A stretch of 64,000 nt of DNA from Bolinopsis microptera (Eukaryota > Ctenophora > Tentaculata > Lobata > Bolinopsidae). Of the stretch, positions 42,501 through 50,175 are shown in pieces. Position numbers and translations under genes: made by a program. Each line of letters opens with the position of its first letter. The first letter of the stretch is position 1. The notes under the pieces were generated by a model. That model did not search any database. It was not told where the DNA came from and was given only the letters and a program-made list of their open reading frames with translations. The stretch is taken from contig NC_087081.1 in NCBI RefSeq assembly GCF_026151205.1, positions 13,474,340-13,538,339 on the forward strand. Reading direction: 5' to 3'.

Positions 42501-44076
42501 GCAACTGCTGTAGATATTTCTCAAATCGATCCACCAATTTTTCGTCATCAATTTGGTGGATAGCCTCTAAGTAGTCTGCAAATCTTTCTCTCATTAGCTC
42601 ATGAGAAGCATCAGATATCTCAGTGACAATCGCAACAAATCTTTTAACTAACTCTTTCTCACAACCAGTAGAAATCAGACACGTTGGTTGTTGGTGTCCT
42701 GGAACATTTGAACAGACTGAGATACTAGCCAAAAGATGTTTCGCGTTAAACTCAACTCTAGCTGAATTGTCTACGCCAGTATCTCGAATTTGAGCACATT
42801 CTATATCAAAACATGCTCTGTACGGATAATAGCGTAGTTCAGTAGAAATATCAACGCCAAAATCTTCTAGCTTATCGAAGACTGTTCTGTTTGGTTCAAA
42901 AGCACCCCCAACGTAAACATCTCTTGTAGCGGCGTCGCAGGTAGAGGAGTGTCGTTGCTGACGAAACATGGTTGGGAATGTTTTGTTACACTTGCCGCAG
43001 CGAAAGCTACGTGAAAATTTATTCAAGTCTTTGATATAACTGAAATGATTGTTATATAGATTCAGATGCATAACATTATCATTTTTAAGGGTTCTATAAA
43101 GACTTTCTGTGATACCAGTCTCGCTTTGAGTAAAAACGTAAATGCCGACATCAAAAATTCGAGAAGCATCTTCCAGTTCATTGAGTGAAATTCCAGTAAA
43201 ATCTGAAGCTAAAATACTCATCCCTCTCAAATAGCAATCAAAAAGCTCTTTAGCCTTTCGCTCTAAAGCGGTGATTTTTGCGCCTTGAAACAGCGCAAGA
43301 CATCGAAAAAAGCATAGATTGTCATTATACGGGGTACCCCGATAAGATACAAGACCAATTAAACCTTTATTGTTTTTAAGATAGGTCGGTAATTGAGTTG
43401 ACGCACCAATGGGACACCTCAATACTCTGGATACGAAAAAACTAACATTGGTTATACGAACAAATGAAAACTTTGAGCTTGGGTAATTAACATGATTCAA
43501 AAGATCTAGTTCGTCAATTTTGTGGGTCAGTGTACTCAAGTCGTTAAGGTCACCCACAAAATGCGGATCACTGAATAGAAGCTGGTTGTTCTGTGAAGAA
43601 TAATAAAAATGCAAGGACTGATCCTCGTTGTTTTTCAAAATGAATGCAAGTGAAATTTTCAGTTTAAATGCTGTTTTTTGGTCTCTGAACACAGAGAGCA
43701 AATGTTCCTTGATATCTTCGATTGATAAATGATGCAACTGAAAATTGTATACAGCAGTTAGAGACCTAACTGTCCTTGACGGTTTGATGTATTTCTTGTG
43801 GCGAATATACAAGTCTCTATAGTCTTCTTCTATCACAAATTCCGGCACTACAAATACATCATTGAACCCCCACGCAGTACCAATGTGACGCGATTCTTTA
43901 TTATGTTGTGTTCCATGTTCAATCTGCATTAACAATGGGTATTTCACGTGGCAAATACTACATTGAATTATTTTACAGCTACGAGAAGCTTGATGATTCT
44001 GCATAGCTGACGGGGTGTAGATAGAAATACTTGCATTACACTTGGTGCATGACTCCCTTCGACGTTTTGACATCAT
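29184..44076 (-). CDS. POLB: Protein-primed family B DNA polymerase, ten exons
   Basis: Exons on the minus strand: 1 44076-41979; 2 32189-32101; 3 31950-31744; 4 31625-31394; 5 31278-31243; 6 31140-30497; 7 30345-30206; 8 30083-29927; 9 29811-29668; 10 29497-29184. Every junction has GT and AG, and exons 2-10 join in phase without a stop. Key motifs: exonuclease DIE, QKYD and FLD in exon 1; DANALYLW (motif A) across exons 3/4; HGCWFHGCP across 5/6; NSFYGY (motif B) in exon 7; DTDS (motif C) across 8/9; SAKTYFCF and the LDI end in exon 10. The total is ~1,350 residues, right for a Polinton polymerase. It replicates the linear element from a protein primer. Exon 1 has one frameshift near 42205 in a T run. 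Intron 1 carries about 9.8 kb of other elements. Confidence 0.88.
32279..33536 (+). mobile_element. PLE-3, 5'-truncated Penelope-like element
   Basis: An endonuclease-only copy is flanked by TA runs. A tattgtgtagaagtccagcc unit lies at 32283, and its reverse complement recurs at 33511-33533, so inverted partial ends bracket the copy. No reverse transcriptase remains. Confidence 0.7.
32394..33035 (+). pseudogene. PLE-3 GIY-YIG endonuclease fragment
   Basis: The 213-residue frame begins at ATG 32394. It has a Cys knuckle (CHACGKCYVC), then a GIY-YIG core (LIYLMECRTCKQLYVGYTT, followed by RFSNHKSH) and the YQTQLKTLERYGGMN end shared with PLE-2 (WQNQLMTLSDFGGLN). It is the C-terminal domain of a Penelope-like reverse transcriptase, cut off from its palm. 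The frame is open but lacks catalytic RT. Confidence 0.82.
33587..34820. repeat. 489-bp tandem repeat, 2+ copies with inverted end
   Basis: Units start at 33587, 34076 and 34565 (period 489). The third breaks off near 34626 and is followed by ~194 bases in reverse orientation (34627-34820), making a hairpin. The unit contains gtgtagtggtagagg at ~33880, which resembles a pol III A box, but no B box follows. The first two copies looked identical by eye, so duplication or gene conversion is recent. Confidence 0.88.
35117..35671 (-). pseudogene. PLE-2 endonuclease domain, cut from its RT by a LINE
   Basis: The frame reads through a Cys-rich knuckle (CYHCNSRCKACRMY) and a GIY-YIG-like core (VCYLVRDKVCRRASVGSTV, then RWQNHKSH). 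The second half of the motif is ASVGST where relatives have YVGST, so the active-site Tyr may be lost. It ends at 35117. The N-terminal residues of the longer open frame come from the LINE. It originally continued the RT frame at 37988. Confidence 0.8.
36214..37869 (-). pseudogene. LINE C-terminal half with CCHC and PD-(D/E)xK-like endonuclease
   Basis: The 551-residue frame starts after the RT palm. It contains a thumb-like part (IKFLGRWIRAEGKD), a zinc knuckle (CKLCGDKLGTVPHILAGC) and a restriction-like endonuclease core (LRPDLVLFSKASKRVIWWEL, then TVP). This order is typical of R2/NeSL-type LINEs. No RT palm is present, so the copy is dead on arrival. The 3' untranslated region runs on to ~35672. 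Confidence 0.8.
37896..37980 (-). repeat. 85-bp self-templated duplication at LINE 5' junction
   Basis: Bases 37896-37980 repeat 36634-36718, part of the LINE's own coding region, in the same orientation. The copy sits exactly between the truncated LINE 5' end and PLE-2. This is most easily explained by template switching during target-primed reverse transcription. Confidence 0.85.
37988..40520 (-). pseudogene. PLE-2 reverse transcriptase (C-terminus displaced)
   Basis: I use ATG 40520 on the minus strand. A long basic N-terminal region (TKTRTRRRKEKKSKVTKPRK) is followed by Penelope-type RT motifs: RLFDKGTGFFVLDKSDY, VNYMNLKAHKPEKNYPGRLI, HVTFDIVNMFPSI, TSGTAMGPNNACQYAD and the catalytic YRDD (RYRDDIYITW). 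A thumb/linker follows to about 37990, where the nested LINE starts. The palm itself is unbroken. Confidence 0.85.
40755..41949 (-). repeat. Upstream pseudo-LTR of PLE-2 (1,195 bp)
   Basis: This is a direct repeat of the 3' part of PLE-2 without the LINE, so it shows the pre-insertion site. Its endonuclease frame (41038-41589) carries a stop where the other copy has Ser (tca against tga at ~41487), a point change. It begins at a TA run next to the polymerase splice donor. Confidence 0.85.
41979..44076 (-). CDS. POLB: Polymerase exon 1: zinc fingers, OTU-like and exonuclease domains
   Basis: The start is ATG 44076, 31 bases after a TTTATAA box. Residues ~10-58 hold two zinc-finger-like groups. 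Residues ~80-165 are the conserved block also found alone at 10608-10895. Residues ~245-350 contain NDNLCFFRCLALF and NNHFSYI, an OTU-like Cys...His pair (inference). FRCGKCNKTF ... HSSTC (~358-380) is a zinc finger. DIE at ~424, CGQKYD at ~531 and Y564/D576 form exonuclease motifs I-III. The primary frame stops at 42190, but sense resumes one frame over through PTPDEVLSVEE to the splice donor CG|GTGAGT at 41979. A single missing T in a TTTT run explains it. Confidence 0.85.
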
Positions 44077-44106
44077 TTGACGAGCGGAGAGGTTGTCGTG
44101 GTAACG

Positions 44107-44113
44107 TTATAAA
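44107..44113 (-). promoter_or_regulatory. TATA box of the polymerase gene
   Basis: TTTATAA on the minus strand lies 31 bases before ATG 44076. The segment 44021-44133, which includes the box and first codons, is duplicated at 44986-45098. Confidence 0.55.
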
Positions 44114-44133
44114 TTGAACAACTGTACAATTAG

Positions 44134-44985
44134 AACATACAAAGAGGTTTTGGTATCATCTCTCACTTTTCCTTGCAAAGAGAAACTTTTAGGAGAAACC
44201 GATCCAAACATTATACTTATAGTTGCATGTGACACTGTATCACTTTCTATATTAATATAGAAGCCGCATGAGAGTGCAGTATAAGTGATTATAAATACCA
44301 AGCTCGTTGGACCAGGTGAGCTCCCATGCTTGTGAAACTAAATGTGAATTTGCGTGTGATGTGAGTGTAACTGTAAAATAAAAGATATAAGCATTGGTCT
44401 CTTACTTATTAAAGTGCTCGTCTGTTAAGCTAGTTGTCTCATCTCTCACTTTTCCTTGCAAAGAGAAATCTTTAGGAGAAACCGATCCAAACATTATACT
44501 TATAGTTGCATGTGACACTGTATCACTTTCTATATTAATATAGAAGCCGCATGAGAGTGCAGTAGTGATTATATATAATAAGCTCCCAAGGCTATTTATT
44601 ACTTACTCTTTTGATTCTCTGGTCCATTTGACAACACTTTTTGGGCACTCAAATTCGTATTCCTTGGCCAATTTTTAAATTTTTCATGCTGATTTGAAGG
44701 CCATTAAAGCATTTGAACCAGTCGAAAAATTTTAAGTTGTATATCTTTTACGGTTTTTGTGGGAAGTCGTGTTAAAGTTGATGCCGTGGTGTTAGTAAAA
44801 TGGTACCCTTTAAAAGCTCAGATTTATTTTCTGACAGAAAGCTAGAAATAATCCAAAATATCAAAATTGTTCTACACTCATTTTAATGACAGTTCATGAC
44901 CTTAAATTGCACGAGAAATTTATTAAACTCGGATTCAGAGTTCCTTATGCCTTAAACTTCAGGTTTTACCAATGTGGCCCAGGTT
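44134..44985. repeat. Insertion with internal repeats between polymerase start duplicates
   Basis: This ~850-bp block is flanked by the two 113-bp copies. It holds two ~127-bp near-identical segments (about 44152-44281 and 44437-44566; both include acttttccttgcaaagagaa and tatattaatatagaagccgc). No gene was seen. Confidence 0.65.
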
Positions 44986-45098
44986 ATAGAAATACTTGCA
45001 TTACACTTGGTGCATGACTCCCTTCGACGTTTTGACATCATTTGACGAGCGGAGAGGTTGTCGTGGTAACGTTATAAATTGAACAACTGTACAATTAG
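44986..45098 (-). repeat. Duplicate of polymerase promoter and first codons
   Basis: This is a 113-bp match to 44021-44133, containing the TATA box, both ATGs and the first ~18 codons. No polymerase frame follows it. Its right flank (ccattgcatcc) probably represents the original promoter upstream region, since gaacatacaaagaggttttggt recurs at ~45299. Confidence 0.8.
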
Positions 45099-45149
45099 CC
45101 ATTGCATCCAGATGTTCATAATTTGAGAAAAGTTCCATACCTCGTTGAT

Positions 45150-45500
45150 GGTTCATTGTTTCACAGCTGTTTAACTAGCTCGAAGAGTCACGTGATCATT
45201 TTTCTATATCAGCTGATCGCGAGTTAACCAATCAAAAAATTAGTGAAAATTTTGACAACGTTCCACTTGTTTTTAACTATCTGAACATATACATGAGAGA
45301 ACATACAAAGAGGTTTTGGTTCTTTCACGGTTATTGTTTGTAGATGTTTCAGCAGCCGAATGAGTGGTTCATTGTTTCACAGCTGTTTAACTAGCTCGAT
45401 GAGTCACGTGATCATTTTTCTATATCAGCTGATCGCGAGTTAACCAATCAAAAAATTAGTGAAAATTTTGCCAACGTCCGACTTAGCTATCTAAACATAA
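45150..45500. repeat. Tandem ~110-bp repeats (216-bp period)
   Basis: ggttcattgtttcacagctg begins at 45150 and 45366, and each copy runs through agtcacgtgatca, tatatcagctgatcgcgagt and taaccaatcaaaaaattag. CACGTGA and CCAAT-like motifs suggest regulatory sequence upstream of the polymerase. The pair could instead be subterminal repeats of the Polinton. Confidence 0.7.
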
Positions 45501-45845
45501 ACATGAGAGAACATACAATGAGAACGCCCCCCCCTCCTCTTTAACGACTTATTCACGTGACCACTTTCCGTCTATTGAAGTCTGCTGGGTGTGCTACGTT
45601 CACTATTTAAACTGCGTCGATTTATATATCATGGTCACTTCTTATTTTAACTTTGTGAGACTTGAGCATCTGATCTATTACCGTAATTATTGCTTAATCG
45701 CTCTCCGTTATTTCAAAATAGACGGTTCTGAAGTTTGTTAGCTTTTGGTCAGCTCTGTCATCTTCTGTTATCTTTTATTAACAAATAGTTTTATATTATT
45801 TTAAATTATAATCGATCATCTCCAAATAGCAACAAGCAAGCGAAC

Positions 45846-46119
45846 ATGAGTGAAACAACTACAGTGAAACCCGTGACGATACGTGAAGTAAAACAAAAAA
45901 CAACCAAAACACAAGCTGAATATCTGTAAGTATTCACAAAAATATATTAATGTATGTCTTGTCGATTTTACGGTAACAGATTGAGACCATTAATAGAGAT
46001 CTAAAAGAGGTTTTATTAAACAAGATTTACCTTATCACAGAATCGTAAAAACGGACAAAGGAACATTTATGACATTCGAAAAACGGGTTATGCAGAGGCT
46101 GAAGGATTTAGTAAGATAA
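45846..46119 (+). CDS. Possible two-exon micro-gene (52 aa)
   Basis: Exon 1 runs from ATG 45846 to 45925 (donor CT|GTAAGT); exon 2 runs from 46041 (acceptor TTATCACAG) to TAA 46117-46119. Joined, they give 52 residues, Lys/Thr-rich at first and then basic and helical (KRVMQRLKDLVR). The intron is 115 bases. The gene is divergent from the polymerase and lies 1.8 kb from its start. No family is recognised. Short length makes chance a real alternative; the support is the match of frame, donor and acceptor. Confidence 0.3.
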
Positions 46120-46204
46120 TCTATTAATAAATAATCTCATTGTATGTGTTATATTCTTATAAAGAATTGATATATTTGATTACGTGCGTTATTAGAATAT
46201 ATAT

Positions 46205-47028
46205 AACACACATAACCCCGGCATGCGCAGGGATTATATTTCAATTTTTCCCGCGACGCGCGGGAAAAGTTTATAATAATTTCGAGTGCGAAGCACGAGG
46301 GATTATTATGAAAATAACCCCGACGTGCTTTAGCACGAGGGGTTATTTTAATATAACTTAAGCGTGCCGGTGTTATGTGTTATAAACCCCTCCGGGTTAG
46401 TGCTAGGACCAACAAATTTGACATTTTACTCTTAAATATAGCTATATGAGATCATTATGGAAAATATGAAATGGAATTGGGGACTACCAAATAAATACAA
46501 CTAAGGTACTATGATTTTTGAAATTGGCGTTATATCTAAACATTATTCCTCAGTCAGAACGTTGAATGAATATGAATATCGATAAGGGGCGTCGAGTTAA
46601 GCCTGGCAAGCGATAAAACACACATAACCCCGGCATGCGCAGGGATTATATTTCAATTTTTCCCGCGACGCGCGGGAAAAATTTATAATAATTTCGAGTG
46701 CGAAGCACGAGGGATTATTATGAAAATAACCCCGACGTGCTTTAGCACGAGGGGTTATTTTAATATAACTTAAGCGTGCCGGTGTTATGTGTTATAAACC
46801 CCTCCGGGTTAGTGCTAGGACCAACAAATTTGACATTTTACTCTTAATTCTAGCTATATGAGATCATTATGGAAAATATGAAATGGAATTGGGGACTTCC
46901 AAATAAATACAACTAAGGTACTATGACTTTTGAAATTGGCGTTATATCTAAACACTATTCCTCAGTCAGAACGTTGAATGAATATGAATATCGATAAGGG
47001 GCGTCGAGTTAAGCCTGGCAAGCGATAA
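46205..47028. repeat. 412-bp tandem duplication holding a hairpin-rich MITE
   Basis: Two near-identical units start at 46205 and 46617. The first ~178 bp of each look like a MITE with ~20-bp inverted ends (AACACACATAACCCCGGCATGC and a variant). Inside are palindromes CCCGCG/CGCGGG, GTGC-GAA-GCAC and CGTGC-TTTA-GCACG. The rest is non-coding. A related GC-rich tail lies at 47400-47545. Confidence 0.82.
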
Positions 47029-47555
47029 AAGCTAATAATGATATCGTGTCATGAAGTTCATCAAAGTAGACGACTATAATACATGGCTTATATCAAACTC
47101 GACAAAATTAACCGAACCGGACAAAATCAAATGTAACCGTCGAAACAAGTTTTGGAACTGGTCCAATTAATGTAAGAGTTTAAGTAATGTAGTGTGCTGG
47201 AGTTTTGCCAGCGCCTGCAATTAGACCGATACGTAGATCGAGTGTATTTATAGTTCTTACGTTAAGCCATAGTTCACGTGACATTTTTTACCAATGCGCG
47301 TCGTAGTAGTTAGTCACGTGATACACGTCATCAAAACACGTGACAGTACGCGGTTGAAATTCTCATGGAATATCAAAACAAAACAAATCTTGTTGAGCCA
47401 AATTAGCGGGGCGGGATTATAAAAGCTGTGCCGGGGTTATTTATTCAGCGGGAAAAAACTAACAGCGGGAGCCGGGATTATCAGAATCTATTTAGCGGGA
47501 GCCGGGATTATCAGAATCTTATTCTATCCCGGAGGGGTTTATATATATATATATA
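47029..47555. other. Intergenic, hairpin-rich tail, no firm gene
   Basis: A 39-codon frame starts at ATG 47051 (MKFIKVDDYNTW) but has no other support. The segment 47400-47545 has repeated agcgggagccgggattatca units and ends in TA repeats. Nothing else is recognised. Confidence 0.45.
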
Positions 47556-48965
47556 CAACTGGTTTTCTTCTCTTATAGAAAAAGGGCTCTACTAGCTGTA
47601 GCTAGGAGCATGAAATATCGGTACAAAGCAAACTATGCAATTGTCAAACTATAAGTTTCATGTTTGAAAAGCAATCTTCAGTGACATAATTAACATAAAA
47701 ATGGCAAACATAATACAACACAGTGCTCCTTTATCAAATTTTATAATTAACAATTAACAATTACTCAATACTACTAAACCTATATAAATAACTACAAATC
47801 CTAATAACTAATAAATACTAACTAAGTATGTCTAACTAAGAATTTCCTAGAGTGCCTACATTTAGAAATAATTTCTGATCTTTTATTAATAATGCCTGGG
47901 GTTTTAAGTATGTATAGTTTCTCGTCTAAGCAGAGGCCACAATGCCCTGCTCCAGCCTTATATTTCTTCGATTTAGTAATAATCTTCCAGTCTATGCTAT
48001 ATTCAATCATCTTCTCCTTGAGGTCCCATATCAATTTTGATAACTCGGTACTCAGTCTGTGCTTAGAATTCTTAAAACTTTGTCGATGATTGTACCACCG
48101 TGTTTTAAAACTGTTTTCAGTCAATCCAATATAGGCCGTTTCCTTGTTAGATGCCGTTTTAACGGTTGCTTGGTATACTATGCATTTGGCCAGACATTGT
48201 CCTTTGAGGGGGCACTTCGAGGCGTCTCTGCAATTACACTCTTTTTCTGGAGCTTTTTTCTTTTCAGATTGTTTCTCTAGGACTGATTTGTTGTGCCCTT
48301 TGAGTATCCTTCCCAAACTGGGCATGCAGCAATAGCTTATTTTCACGGTATTCCTATTGATGATTTTATGTAACGGTAGGTTTTTCGGGAAATGCTTATC
48401 GATAAGAGCGAAGAACTTTCTTCCGATGTTGGTTGAAACGTTTGCACTGAATGGGGGATTGTACCATAGGATGTTCCTCTTCCGCGATCTCTTTCTCTTT
48501 TTAGGCGGTGGTGTTTTATAATCGATGGTGTGACTATATCCGCTATCTCTAAGTGCCTTCTCATAATCGCTTTTGGCTTCATTTAGGCATGTCTTGTTGC
48601 TGGATATGCTTATCAATCGTGATTCTATCATTGAGGGTAAGTTCTTCAATATGATGGGAGGATGATTGGATTCTGCGTTAATGTACAATGGTGTATCATT
48701 TGGTTTCCTATAAGGTCTGTATGACTTGTCTGTTAGGTCGAGCACGACATCTAAGAAATCAACCGAATGCTGACAGAGATCCACCGTTATTTTTAGGCCT
48801 TCTTTTTGGAATAGTGAGTGTAGTTGCTTCCTAATTTTATCAAGACGCTGGCCGTTGGTTTTATTAATTACTGCAAGTCCGTCATCCCGGTATAATCCTA
48901 GGTACTGCTGCGGAATGATCTTTTTTAAGCAAAATACCGATATATATATATATATTTGTACCGAT
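47556..48965 (-). mobile_element. PLE-4, 5'-truncated Penelope-like element between TA repeats
   Basis: The copy is bounded on both sides by TA microsatellites. It begins in the RT palm just before the YRDD motif and runs through the endonuclease and a ~265-bp 3' untranslated region. It belongs to a family distinct from PLE-1 and PLE-2. Confidence 0.78.
47822..48930 (-). pseudogene. PLE-4 RT C-terminus and GIY-YIG endonuclease
   Basis: The fragment starts with QQYLGLYRDDGLAVI (catalytic YRDD) and the DLCQHSVDFLDVVLDL strand. A Cys-rich knuckle (CNCRDASKCPLKGQCLAKCI) and a GIY-YIG core (IVYQATV ... AYIGLTENSFKTRWYNHRQS) follow. RT motifs upstream of the YRDD are gone; the open frame beyond 48930 is microsatellite. 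Confidence 0.82.
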
Positions 48966-48981
48966 ATATATATATATATAT

Positions 48982-49312
48982 ATTTGACCAAAACCCATAA
49001 TCATGGGTAGAGTGGACCGCTGCCAGTGTCTCTCTTTCCCAAACAAAAGGAAATGATATTAATTTGACTGACCGTTCTCAAATGCAAATTCATACCGAGA
49101 ATGAAATCGGTCGCTCGCTTTTCCTATATTCAATAAGCTTTATTACAATTCGTAAGCCGTGAATGAATGGGAAAAGCGAGCGACCGATTTCATTCTCGGT
49201 ATGAATTTGCATTTGAGAACGGTCAGTCAAATTAATATCATTTCCTTTTGTTTGGGAAAGAGAGACACTGGCAGCGGTCCACTCTACCCATGATTATGGG
49301 TTTTGGTCAAAT
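48982..49312. repeat. Foldback MITE, family A copy 2 (331 bp)
   Basis: It has the same ends and arms as 26634-26993, with long near-perfect inverted arms around a short centre near 49125-49145. It sits directly against the TA repeats that bound PLE-4. Confidence 0.88.
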
Positions 49313-49631
49313 TTCATAATACAAAATACAATGTGAATGAAACTAGGGACTACGGGTGGAAGATGAATAATTGATATTCCAACAGCATCTTGTTCCCTGC
49401 ATTGTGCTGATTCCGGGAAGCATTTTGTTTACGCTCTCATCATTCTGTAGGATGAGATATCGTTCATTTAAAATTGGGTAATTATAGGCCTGTCAAGGAT
49501 TTCAGCCTAATTAAGAGCTGATCAATTGCAGCTAGTTGTGCCATATAAGGGATAACTGAGGTCATTGAAACGCAATCATATATCTAACTACGTTTGACCG
49601 ACATAAAAGTCTTCATATAATGAATATAAGT

Positions 49632-49872
49632 ATTCGACTAAAACCCATAACCAATATCATGGGTAGAGTGGACCGCTGCCAGTGTCTCTCTCTCTCAAAC
49701 AAAAGGAAATGATATTAATTCGAATAACCATCCGCAAATGCAAAATGATACCGAGAATGAAATTGGTCGCTCGCTTTTCCCAAATTAATATCATTTCCTT
49801 TTGTTTGAGAAAGAGAGACACTGGCAGCAGTTCACACTCCACTCTACCCATGATTATGGGGTTTGGTCAAAT
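49632..49872. repeat. Foldback MITE, family A copy 3, internally deleted (241 bp)
   Basis: The ends match family A, but much of one arm is missing and small insertions are present (ccaat in the left end, ttcac in the right). It is followed directly by the segment that also adjoins copy 1 at 26.4-26.6 kb. Confidence 0.82.
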
Positions 49873-50175
49873 ATCATCTCTTTTTGCTTATAATGTCAGG
49901 GTACTTTACAAAGTCGAAATGTAAACTCATAACTTCATTAATAAGGAGGTTATTTTAACGAATTCGGAATTTTATTTGAAAACATTTCCTTGTGTTTAGG
50001 TAAGCATATCTGTCGATCACTGACTGAATATGCCACTTTATACTCATTCAAGTTGGCATTAAATTCATTGGAAGTCGTTCAGCAGGTTTATTTTAATTTC
50101 AAACAATTCTAATTCAATGTCAAAGATGACAGGAATAAAAAATAGTTATGTGGAGGTCTTGAAGAAATTAGCGCA
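49873..50175. repeat. Segment shared with 25.25-26.64 kb in rearranged order
   Basis: Bases ~49873-50080 match the reverse complement of 26432-26640, and ~50081-50175 match 25256-25370 directly. This suggests one larger repeat family of which the pVI insertion is an inverted, rearranged copy. Confidence 0.75.

Noticed and set aside
10896-45550. Terminal inverted repeats of the Polinton
   Set aside because: I compared 10.9-12.2 kb and 8.4-8.9 kb with 44.1-45.5 kb by eye. Shared CACGTGA/CCAATCA motifs exist, but no long inverted match. A self dot-plot would be decisive.
48930-48991. N-terminal extension of PLE-4 frame (tyrosine/isoleucine repeats)
   Set aside because: It is translated TA microsatellite, not protein-coding sequence.
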